This document shows positions 26,900 through 38,892 of a stretch of DNA of 64,000 bases, piece by piece. The notes under the pieces were generated by a model. It saw only the letters and a list, made by a program, of their open reading frames with translations, was not told where the DNA came from and did no database searches. How positions within the stretch are numbered: the stretch's first letter is position 1; each line of letters starts with the position of its first letter. A program made the translations under genes and the position numbers. This DNA is from Trichoplax sp. H2 (lineage: Eukaryota; Placozoa; Uniplacotomia; Trichoplacea), in assembly GCA_003344405.1 (NCBI GenBank), contig NOWV01000030.1, positions 496,001 through 560,000 on the forward strand. Reading direction: 5' to 3'.

Positions 26900-27098
26900 G
26901 AATTCTGGTTATTATTTGAATATGTACAGAAATAAATATATTAGTGATGTGTACGGATACCTCAAGTCGAATTTTGTAACGAAGAATTTAAAACTGCCAC
27001 TAGGAACTATGAGTCTACCACCAGATTTGGCCTCCCAGACATCTGCTCGCGTTATGGCTATACATACTAATGATTTCTCATTATCAGGAGCGTATAGT
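26900..27098 (+). other. Possible orphan exon
   Basis: An open frame of about 61 codons ends exactly at a strong donor (GTAAGT at 27099). It has more C/G-ending codons than its surroundings, with a Pro/Ser-rich middle. No partner exon was found on either side and the peptide resembles nothing I know. The opposite strand is also open here, so the call is weak. Confidence 0.2.
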
Positions 27099-27119
27099 AA
27101 GTACATATTTCACTTCTAA

Positions 27120-30100
27120 TACAAAATCGGAACTTATGCTTTATTAGAAAGTAGTTAATTTATAGTGCTGTTTTAGTAACATTAGTTATCAGTGCATAAA
27201 TAAAGTAAATTATGAATGTTACTACATGTAACGATATTATCAACTAATGACAAGGTGTATTATCGAACGAAAATCCGATATGTATTTGTTTACAAAAGCC
27301 ACTACATGACATGGGATTATTTTATGAGCGTGATATTATTTTTAAGTTAATATGCAAGTAAATCGCCATTTTTATAATTTGATATCGATCTCAGCAGTGA
27401 CTGTTTTTATCTTAAAGTTACGGTACTTATCAAGCTGTGTGATTGGCTTTCATAATTGGTTCAGTGAATTAAGAGCCACGAAAATTATGTAACTGACCAA
27501 TTTCCAGAAGTAAACTATGTAATATCTATAGATATAATTATATGTTGAATCCGTGCGAGTGCATATCTTTATTGTTGTTCGCATATGAAAAAACGAATCA
27601 ATGTTTTCACAATGATATTTTGTCCCGTATTTTTTTACTTTTCTCATCAGTAGACTTCCTAATAGTTTTGAGGTAGCAATAAAGCAATAGAAAATACAGA
27701 TGTAATTCTTTAGTGAGTGTATGTTATCACTGCAATTGCCACATATATTTTAAATATTGAATTTGATATTTTACAATTTTATTTACCGCTGTTGAGTTCT
27801 AATAATTATATAGACCATTATGTAATTTACATTTATAAAGATATTACGTAAATAAGTAGACCATTATTATTATTGGCATCCGTAGTAAATATTTGAAAAG
27901 TTGATTTGTTAGGCATGAAAATGCAGCTACTAATTTTAAAAGAATAGGAAAAAATATACGTTTAGACATTAAATTTAGACAGATAGCTTATTTCTATCAC
28001 AGAAAATTCGTTTACGTTATAGCCAATTTTTCATCGTTTTGACTAGATTATTTGTTATAGCGCATATCCAACTGTAATTAGATGCGCAAATTTTGCTAAA
28101 TTCTCTTCTTATTCGAAGTGAAATCCTAGTGATATAATTTACTACGCTTTAATTTTTCCAAAAAATGATCAAAGAATAGTGTGAATAAACAAAAAATAAG
28201 AATGATGAGAATTTGCTAACGTGCATGACTGCATATATAATATGATTATATGTCAACTATCGGAATATCTTAATTGCCATTGACATGACTAAAGATTTAA
28301 TGCTTAAGAATTTAAGATCGGGAGAGGATTATTTCCTACAACTTTATACCTTATAGTGTAAGTATTTGACTTGATAAAATAGTTTTAAAGATAAGAACGA
28401 GATGAAGAACTGGTAGAAAGTTGACTATGAAATTAATATTACAGTACCGGGAATTTAATTTTTTAATTTTTAATTTTAATATTTGAACCTTTGGTTTATT
28501 TTAATTATTTGCTAAAAAGATTTAATCTTGGGTTGCTATTAGCAAAGTGGTGCAAAACTGCTATCTTTGTCAATATTAGTCTTTAGATAAGCTATGAAAG
28601 GATAATACTTACTATGAAATTATGAAAGCTAGCTTTATGCGGCCATTGCCTGAAGTTTACTTAATCCGAAAATAAAAGGATTCGTTGTTTGAAATATTGC
28701 TGTATTGCTATTTGTTATTGTATTAGCAGAAGGTAGATTAAAAAATATTGTACTATTCATTGAGGCCTTAGCACTATAGTCGCACCATTATTATTTTTTT
28801 AAATAATGAAGCTGCTAGTAACGATTAATAATAAATTTAGCATTATTCCCTTCCTATTTAATAGATAAAATAATTTTTATATTCTAACTGGGATTTACCC
28901 CTCTGATTTTGAACTTAAAATTTGCAATTTCGTTTCACCATATCTACGTTTATCAGCTGAATAGTAGTTTTTGTTTAGTTACTGCAAAAACAAATAAGAA
29001 CATATCAGCAAATTTTGTATTCTAGGGTATTTGCAGTGCTCTGTTTGCGGTAATAGTTTTTCAAATCAGATGAAAATAGATTATCATTTTCTGAAATTTT
29101 ATAATTATCAAAAAGACCAGCATTATTTGATTTTGTTTATTTTAATATCTTCCGATTTGATAAAAAATTAAATAATATTTAAAACTTGCTATACAATATA
29201 AATATTGGAGCATGTGGGATATCCGCTTAATATTTGTATCACGTAGAATATCTATTAATCATTCTTTGTTGCTATATAAAATGTTCTGATGCAATATTTG
29301 CTTTCAGCTCCTCAATGTCAATTATAGTGTCTAAATATTTCGTTGCCATAGCAGAACAACTAGGACAGGATATAACTAGAATCAAAATTCAATTATACTT
29401 TTATAAAATGCTCTAATTTGATTATAGCAATTATGGCTATTTCCTCATTATCGCGGAAATTCGTCATTGGTCGGAGTTTAGTCTGAGTGAAAGGTTTTCA
29501 TCAACGGCCTTAATCATGTATAATTTGCTTAAAATAGAAGCTAAAGAATATCGATATGCTTAGACTATTGATTAAAATTAACTAAAAATTCAAAGAATAT
29601 CTTTGCCTTACTCAAGTCTCGAATATCACTAAGAGTATTGCAGGCGAATTTTCTCAGAGGCAGTTGATTTTTATGGCCATAAACCCACATCCTATGAGTT
29701 TGTAAATGAAATTAGATTAAAATTAAAAATTAAAGATTGCTAGTAGAGTTTATTGAAATAATTTCTATCAACAGAAGATCCGTAGAATACTAATTTTATT
29801 TTATTGACTTAAGATAGTGAATGCAACCGCTACAATAGAATTGATATCCTTATATTCCGAGAAATTCGAGTATTTGAAAGCGGAACGTTTTTACCTCGTT
29901 ATTGTTACCATAGGGTACCTCATTAGCTTAGGTGACTATAAAGCTTAAAAGTAAAGAATAGGTTGAACGGCAAATGTGATAACTCCTATGCTTGTTCAAT
30001 AATTAACTAATGTATCCTATCCACGTAGGACTAAGAAACATCAAATAAATAATTCATCAATATATTTTTCGGAAATTACCTTAAAAAGAAAAAGCGTTAT

Positions 30101-33100
30101 AAATATATTTTTCAGTGTTAATAATTTTAATCTGGCGTTCTCGATATTTTTATTCCTCGGAAACATCATGAATGGTAATTGCATCAAGGCATGTTTTATT
30201 TTGTAACCTAGCTAACTATTCAGCGTGATAGTAATCAATATCTAAGGTAATTATATAGCGCTATTAAGAATGCAAAGGGTAACCTAAACGTAAGCTGTGA
30301 TTGTCATCCATTCCAAAATTTAGAGAATAATTATTGTGTATGCAGAGTTATTATGGTCTATCTAATAATGCCAAATGGCAATCTGTATGTACATACGTGA
30401 ATATTATGTTTGATCTATTAGATCATAACACTATTATTACATAAATGATTACGAAAGTTCAACGAGCAATTCTGAGTACAATTAAGGTGTACATGATTGT
30501 TTTAATGCAACTGAAAATGTAAGTAAAATTAATGTTTAGTTGGCATACCACTATAAAGAATTGTAATATAACAAATATACTAGTAGACGCGATTATTGTA
30601 GCTTTGCTAAAATATCAATGTAAAATTCGTTTCTTCGTAATTGTATACCGTATTAAGGGAATTGATAGCCATGGCTTTATCAATTAAATACCATTTTTCA
30701 TAAGAAAAGGCCCTCTAAAATACCTTTTGCGATAACGTTTAAGATATCATCGAAGTGTAGTAAGCCGAAATAGTGCCATGTTCCACAAAAACTTTGTTGT
30801 ATGATATACATTGGCAGTTATTATATTACTTTAATTGTAATAAGAGTTAGCAATAAACTTTGAATGGTTCTGTGATGTATTTCGCTTATAACGAGTTGCA
30901 TAAATGTTCGTTGGTCCGATTTGGAAGTAGGTGAAATTTTTAATCACCATTAAATTTAAAGATTTTAATCTACCATAATATACTTTATTAACTACTCGAT
31001 CAAAATGAAATGTCTTATACGTAAAAATAACTCTTTTTAAAATATTGTGAGATTTGTTCGATAATGCACAGTTTATTTCTGTGATGATATGCGTTCAGAA
31101 GGGCCCAACTTGAAAGAAATTATTTTACTTACTGGAGTTCAGCTAAATAGCTAAAGCATAGCAAATATCTAAATGGTTATTTTAGCCTGATTGAGAAATT
31201 AAAATTAGTCCTTACTGGTATGCTACAGTAGCCCAAGATATAATATCATTACAGTGAGAGTTACACAATTATGAGTTTCTATTATGTCTTTATCACTGTA
31301 TACATCACCGTAAAAAGTAAATGACAAAAATTGGAGGTTAAGATTTATATAAGGAAATAGCTAATAATGACTTACATTAAAAACTACGGTGGTTGGTATT
31401 TTCTTGCAGTAAATTATGCTGTACTGTAGTGAAAGTTTTCATAAGGTAACTAATGTCAATTGATTATAGTCTTGTAATACTCATGATGAATATCCTTAAG
31501 ATATTCAATTATAAAGGATATTATAAATAATTTTGTGTACAGACATACTATAATCTAATTATCTAGAATCGTTCAGTACATGTCTCGGATTATGAATAAT
31601 TTCTGTATTGATTTATCTATCCAATATGAAGTAAATTTCATGAACCGTTATGATTCATACATGATAGCAGCTGCTGAAGGATATTTAAGCTCGGCAGATA
31701 ATTGAATAAAGCAGAGTTTTGTAGTTGTTTAACGTAGCAGCAAAGACTTTTAAATTCTTGTAAGATAGTAAAGGGATACTGAATCCCGGAGAGTACAGTA
31801 ATTTAGAGATTTGTTTTACGTTAACTTTGTCACGAAGCTGGTTTGTGACAGTCCTCCAGTTTTGTGTCTCTAAATAGTTGTAGATGCCGCTACAAATCTA
31901 ATTATTGAATGAATGTAGTAATTATGGATCTACATTAATTATAAATTTTCAAGTATGAAATGACGTACATGATCTAAACTGAAATCTGTAACAAAATGAT
32001 TTAGTATTGTAAATTAACATTTTTACTTCCAAGTGAAAGTAACGAAGCTTGTGGGCTCTGGTTGCGGAAATCAACTACTTTAAACTAATTTAAACATTGA
32101 TACTGTATTTATTTCTATTCAGGTGTTATGCATAATCTTTACTTTTTTGCCTTGTCGTTAGCGAATAGGCCAATGAATGGCGGATTCAATAATCGTTAAA
32201 TGGAATATTGCAGAGGAGTTCAAATTCGTTTTAAGGTCAAAGAATTTCATCGACGATAGCTATCCACCGTTCCATTCCAGGATTTTGCTTATAATGCGAA
32301 GTAATACCGAATATTTTCATTATAACGTAAGCTGAAAAATTACTATGGTCACTAGATAGGGTTTCTTATGCTTGTTGCAACGCTTAATAATCATCTTGCA
32401 AATTGAATATTAGAGTGCTTCATCGATTACTTTTAAGAATTACAATACGTGATAAGTTTATCTGTGTTAAGGCAAACTTTTTCATGCTCGCGGGTTTAGA
32501 ATTGTCGTTTCCTGTAATATGAATGATGTTTATGGGTAATACTAATACGCAGCATACATTTAGTGCTTGCTTATTAAATTTTTATGCCGTTTTCTTTTTG
32601 AACCGTGAAATGGCTCTTAGCAAATCGGTTCTATTAAAAAACTTTTAATGAGCTAAAGAGAACGCTACGTACATCATAAGTCATCGCTGTTGACGAGCAT
32701 ATTAAATATATTGCTATGGAATAGTATTTGTACGATTGTAATTTCTAACGTTTTACTTTTAAAGGCTCCAATCGGCATAGCATACGAATATGCTAAGGCT
32801 GATGTCGTTTTCATGGCTATCCAGAATCTTTTCTGTAGATTTTGCTTTTGCAAAGTTAATAAGTAAACACTAGTTAAATGCAAAATATCGACCATTTACA
32901 ATAATGATCTTGCAAGATTACTGTTCTAAGATAATCATTGGACCGTTACTGCACAACGTTGCCTAGCGGGGTAAGCATAAACACTCCAGCTGCAAGATTT
33001 ATGGATACTGCTATACCTATTCATAGTATAATCTGTCGTTTTTATCATATCCGATTTGAAATAATTTTTCTTCTTCACGATAGTGTCATTATATAACTAG

Positions 33101-33486
33101 AATGCTCAAGATCTCAATTGTTTCTGCGATATCATCAATATGGCATTTAATTGCCCTATAATTAATAGATAACTTATGAAAAGCTGTCTGATATATATTT
33201 TAGAGCGAAAGATATCCTTTATTTATTGTAAGAGGAATCATGGAACATAGAAATTATATGACAAAATATTTCATTGATAGAAATGTCGGAAATTTCTAAT
33301 TATATTGAATAACGATTAGAAAAGATTTGTGCATTGGAATCATAGAGTTAGTGTTATCAATATGGAATAGCTATAATACTGCTTTGCTGTATTATTTTCA
33401 AGAGTAACGCCTACAGGGCAAGAATATCAATTTCTTCACGTTAAATATCCGTAAATAGTAAAGCAATCATGAGAAAATTGATAGAA
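27120..33486. other. Long gene-poor spacer
   Basis: Over 6 kb of AT-rich DNA. I found no exon pair with matching splice phases, no RNA gene and no strong repeat. Short open frames (27.45, 29.23, 32.67 kb) look like chance. Confidence 0.45.
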
Positions 33487-35859
33487 TTAAGTATAATCTT
33501 GAACGCGTAGTAGGTCGTCCAGCTTTTGCCAATTTTTAGTTTTAAGTTGATAGAAGAATTCAGGCTGAAGAGCTCTATTTAAGGATTTAACCAAACGACT
33601 GGTATTAATTTTGGGTAAGCCACATTCAGCAAAGAAAAATTCCACATGTTCATTAGCTTTCGATGTGGTTAATCGTCTACCACGGCAATTTAAAAAGACG
33701 TAAGATTCATCTCCTTCAACTATTTTGGGTAAGCAACGCCTTACATAACGCCAAAAATTATAAAAGACCACTTTAGGATAGCCTGTTAAAGTAATATATA
33801 TTGCGTTGTAGTCGTTAACATCGTGATCATATACCGTAATTGTGACTTCCTGATCTTGGTCTAGCCAATCGGTTTTAGCAGCTTCGATATCGTCAAAGGT
33901 CATATTACACAATGCAATCAATCTTGCTTTACACCAAATTAACACTTGAACAATCGTATAACGTAAAGCGAAAGTATAGCCTTGGTATTCAACAGACTGC
34001 CACCCTGGGGTAGGATTACATTTTAACGCCCATTTGGATATCATATCGTATCGTAGTCGATTATCACGACGATTAACTAGCTTAAATAGGGTAATTGGGT
34101 TCAAATAATAATCTCCTTTATCGGAAAGGCGAATTTCACGGCATCGCTTTTGCTTATCGGATTTATAGGAATCTAATAAATTATTAACAATATCGTGTTC
34201 GCTTTGGTCTAATTGTTCAATCATTCCCATTTTAATGGCATATTCTCTTGCTCGTTTAAGACTGAAGACAATATTATAGATAGATGATGTAAAGAGCTTA
34301 ACTTCATCTGTTAAGATACTTGCATATTTATTAATAAGCTGTGTATCTGCTAAATATTGCCAATTAAATTCTTGACCATTGGCACACCAATATAAGAAGC
34401 GATTGACAGAATTGGTTACTTTTTGACTATATGAGCGCTGCTTTCCATCAGCAATGAGGTAATTAAAAAATTCATCCAACGATGAGCAATTATCATAGCG
34501 TTGATCAAGCCCAGAATCTTTTAAATTCTGATTCGCAACACTCCGACTTGGTCGAAAAGGAGTTCCTCGGACTTTATCTTGCCAATTACCAATTCTCATT
34601 TTATCTTTGATAGTCCGTTTTTCGCGAACAAATTCATTGTGATTTTGCAGTTGATTCTCTTCGTCACTTTTATTATTTTTAACACAGCACTGGCTAGAAA
34701 TGCTAGTGACTTGAATTGTGTCCGTCTCTAGCTTATTCTGCTGATTCATGAAAATAAAATAATGTTTTTTGCTTTAGTTAATCAACGTAGACATACCCTA
34801 CACTATCATTATAAGGCATATATCAATTGTTTGATGTCTAAAAAGTGTAAAGAGATCTTGAAGCAAGTTATTTGAGTTATAATGATACCAGATTGGTAGA
34901 AAATTTATGAAATTTAAATTCTTGATAAGAAAGACTAGGTTAGGAGTTATGTGCAGGAATTCTGAATAATTGCAATAGCGGATGCTATTAGAAATCGATG
35001 CAATGTGTTGATGATATAATAAATATTCTATCAGTGGTCGAAGTTTGATCATCTAGATAATATTAACGCATTTCTGTCGTAGCAAGTTATTAATTCGTGA
35101 TCTTTAGAATAACTCTGAAATAGTTCTTATTTAGAAAAGAATGTAATATAAGGTTAACTTCAGCAATTAGTTTGTAGTATTATAAATATTGATTGCTTTT
35201 CTACCAAAATTAACAAATTCGAAAGAGGCTGATGCTAGATCTACTTAGTTAAAGTAGTTTTGCGAAGTTGTATCAATAGATGATTACTGTAATATTATGA
35301 ATATAGGAATGAGATTTTAAATTATTTTCTCATATGAATAACAATTAAATTGAGAGAAAGCTTAGATTGAGAAGAAAATGATGCTGATATTAAAGTATTA
35401 ACAAACCTTAAAATTAGGAACAACATCGAAAGATTCCTCAGTGACAGTTATGTCGCTGTCGTTATCATCTGCATCTTGACTTTGAACATTTCTACTTGAG
35501 CTAGATGAACAAAGCTCTAAAATTTGAATATATACAAGCTTTAATTACGCGCTTTATACTTTATGAATAGAAAACTCTTTCTCATTTAAAAATAAGGATT
35601 ATTACTACATCAATATGCTGCTTGATAAGTAATATGCCTTACTTTTGGTGGGTTGTAAATCCTTTATTAAGCAAGACTGCCTCTTCCCTAAGAAAGATTG
35701 TTCTCATTTTAGTGTAAGAAAATACTTCTTAAATTCGTTATCAATTTATGAAATTAGATTGATGGCACTCTAATTTATACTTAGCAGTATAGACTAACCT
35801 GAATACCATGAGCTTTCAAGCGTATCGTTACATTTTTCATTCCCTTCACTTTGGTCCAT
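33487..35859 (-). CDS. Three-exon gene with tyrosine-recombinase-like domain
   Basis: Exon 1 is 35859-35799 (ATG, phase 1), exon 2 is 35516-35407 (phase 1 to 0) and exon 3 is 34740-33487. Together they encode 474 residues in one frame. An alternative start at 34749 inside the last intron would give 420 residues with no splicing. Exons 1-2 are acidic and Ser-rich. Exon 3 holds a helical region like the SAM-like DNA-binding domain of phage integrases (about 145-235 of 474), then a catalytic-like domain whose ARLIALCNMTFDDI box (Arg330) matches the integrase GxRxxEL region. The second box reads NTSR with no HxxR histidine, and no clear terminal tyrosine follows, so recombination activity is doubtful. 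It may be a domesticated or decaying recombinase element. Family call is moderate; the splice model is supported by phase and frame. Confidence 0.6.
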
Positions 35860-37536
35860 AACTTTTATAAACCTTATTAGATCAGCCAGGTAGTAATGTT
35901 GTCGGTAATAAGGCAATTAATTATATTAAAATTTTAATTTCATGTTGAGAATAATTGTAATTAATCAGAGATTTCTAAGTACAAAAAATTCGTTACTAAG
36001 CATCTTAAACCCAAAAATGGCTAAATTTATTTTAAATATCGTAGTAATAATGTCTAATTCATATAAAATAGATACATGGTGTTATAAGCGTGGTAATCCA
36101 TACCTACAATTACCGTTTCGATATTTTATTTGTAATCTGCTAGTAATTGTACGTTTGTATTAATATATAAGTGGCTGAAATTAGAAACGAAATGACTGAA
36201 ATAGATATTTGATCAGCATATATAGGCGTAAATTATCGTGAACTGTAATGTCCTAATAGCATTTTATGACTATTATCATGCTTAAAATTGAAAAAGTTCT
36301 TAAAAATTCTCATAGCTTAGCAACGCTAGGTATAGCATCTGTATATCAATATATACGATATATAAGTATACCAGTGCCGTAAAGCGCGATGTAATTATGT
36401 ATTGATATTTTTTAAATATTATTTTAAACGATATGCAGACTAGGACACCTCGATTGTGCATTGCTTGAGTTATGTTATTTATCTTGAGCTCTGTCTATCA
36501 TTTTGATTACTGTATTACGGGCTCGATTAATAGTAAAAATTCCAGGTACTTTTGACTCTCAGATACCAGATAGAAAGATGCGATCTCAAATGTTACAATA
36601 TTTCTAGATCGATCTGGTACAATCGTATCTGTTGTCATGGTGACTCGTGATTAAACTACTGAGTATATTGCAATAACGAGGACATCGATGCTACATTCAA
36701 AGCTCTTCTTGAAAGGAATACCTAAATTGCACATTTGATAATTAAGCTACAATTAGCCTTACTGTACGTGCAGCCTCCATCGATCGATTCATTTACGCCC
36801 GAGTAGTGTTAGATCGTAGCAAGTAAATACTTCTAAACTCTCAGATAACTGGAACGAGACTAAGTAGTGTCTCCATAGTTACTCTACTTTATTAACTAGA
36901 GACCTGGACACAGCATAGAAACTAAGATTATCAAAGTGATGGTAGATTTATTGAATACCTTTTGAAGAATTCAACTTAAATGCATTTATCATTAAATATC
37001 AACTAGCTCATTATTGTGTGTATCAGCTACAAATGATGGGTTGTAAAATGGAAGTATATGATCTTAAACGGAGATTATCGTAATGAAGTATTAGCAAATT
37101 TGATATTATGTAACATTGATAGGAATAATATACGATACCATCCTCTATGTATTCGATAAAATTTCGATGATTATACAAAATTTTAAACATTTGGAAAGTA
37201 GCGTTTACTGTATGTTGAAAAATTAGCTAAGTTATGAATTGTAAAATTATCGCGTTTATAATGCAAATATTAATGATCGAATTTCGATATTATCGATCGA
37301 TACAATAATAAAGGTGAAATTGTAGTTATCGTATGATGTTAGGATTGTATTATTATCGGTAAGCTCCTATAGTGTAAGAAAATATTCAGTAATATAATTC
37401 TAACTGTCAATTTTTCGCAATGCATAGAGTTTTATGAATATAAAATATTTATGTAAGTTATTTAAACTGATTGTATTAGTAGATATTAATGAATACTAAT
37501 ATTATAAGACGTTTATGATCATCACGTAGGCTCATA
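35860..37536. other. Spacer between the recombinase-like gene and the Jagged-like gene
   Basis: AT-rich, no exon seen. It should hold the promoter of the minus-strand recombinase-like gene. Confidence 0.4.
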
Positions 37537-37542
37537 TTTATT
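37537..37542 (-). terminator. Candidate polyadenylation signal of the Jagged-like gene
   Basis: AATAAA on the minus strand about 145 bases after the TAA stop. Position is typical, but the hexamer is common in AT-rich DNA. Confidence 0.3.
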
Positions 37543-37687
37543 GTTGCGAACGAATTAAATTTATTACTGGCTATATCTTGCGATAATAGGTAAAGATAAA
37601 TTAAAAACTAGCGTCTGTTGCGGCTCATTAGTATTATTTACAGACAGCACTATTGGAGGTATAAATAATTGCCTATATATCGCACTA

Positions 37688-38892
37688 TTAGTCGAAAGAA
37701 GATTTTACTGTCGAATTTCCTTGGCTGTTTTGGCTTTCTAAACGTTTTCGAATAGAAATTGGTCTTTGGTAGATGCTATTGTTACCAAAGCTACTTTTAT
37801 AGGTATGGTTGTCGCTGTAAATAGGACTTGATGTTTGGTCTTGCGATAGTTTGGCTCTAACTGCATCGGGTGTTACTTTCTTATACGTAGAAGCTACACT
37901 ATCAAGACTGGAATAACCATAATCTTCGTCATTTCTGTCCTCCTCCTTTATATTTGCCTTTGATTTTGACATTGATGTTAGAGTTCCATTTGAAAAACTA
38001 GCATTAATTATTCCATTAGTACTATTATCACTGGAAGTATCAGTTGTGCTAGAGTCGAATTCATCCGGTTGAAATTGAGAATCTTCGTCAATGGTGGTTA
38101 GTGCACCAGTATGGTCTAATTTAGCTCGGTCATGGGAAGACATGTATGGGTTCACTCTATCAATTTGTACCGCCGTCGATTTGGGCTGAGCATAGGATAT
38201 GGATGTCTTGATAGAATTGCTTGGGATAGTAGAATAGACTTGGTGGATATCATCGTCCTCATCATCGTCTGTTTTTTTGATTTCTCCGTTTGATTCTGCT
38301 TTTTTCACACTATCAGCAATTTTTGCATTCATATAGGTACTATTATATGGACTACTTTTGGTATCTCGACTTATGCTTGTGCTTACTGGATCATCATTGC
38401 CTTCAAATGCTGGGTTTTGTCTACTACTAGCATGATTGCCCTTAAAGATTGGATTATTGTTGAGGTTACTTATGTCCACCAATGGATGATCTAAAGACTG
38501 TTTTGATTTACTAACTACATATTTATTACGATAATAAATGAAGAGTAGTAAAACCGCGAAAGCTATTATTGCAGCTATTACACCAAGAGAAATGGCGACG
38601 AAAAAGAGTGGAGATACTTAAAAGTAAAAATGAATGTTATCGTTAAAAACAAGCTGTTTTAAAAATGTAATCAATGTCTAAATATATTACTAAAATGGCT
38701 ACTTTCGTAAAAACGTTATTAAATATTTTAAAATGTGAATAATTCTAATTCGGAAAGAATTTTTGATTTACCTATGTTAACACGTGTGTCTGGAGATATT
38801 TGTAATCCTTGTATTTGGCCGCTACTTGTATCTAGGTGTTGTATTAATGCTTGCATAGCCTTTTGTGCATCATCTGTGCTAGTATTTGTTTG
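37688..38892 (-). other. Exons 50-51 (38892-38772, 38616-37688): stalk, transmembrane helix and cytoplasmic tail
   Basis: Exon 50 is a short helix-prone stalk. Exon 51 starts with a helix of about 26 apolar residues followed by YYRNK (stop-transfer), then a Ser/Asn/Asp-rich tail. Near its start are two NPxF motifs in a duplicated context (NPIFKGN, NPAFEGN), and later YSSL, a possible tyrosine sorting signal. It ends KSSFD with no Jagged-type PDZ ligand. Confidence 0.8.

Noticed and set aside
34741-34749. ATG at 34749 as the start of the recombinase-like protein
   Set aside because: Not excluded, but a polypyrimidine tract and CAG at 34741-34743 give an acceptor that joins in phase to two upstream exons with a good ATG, so the longer model is preferred.
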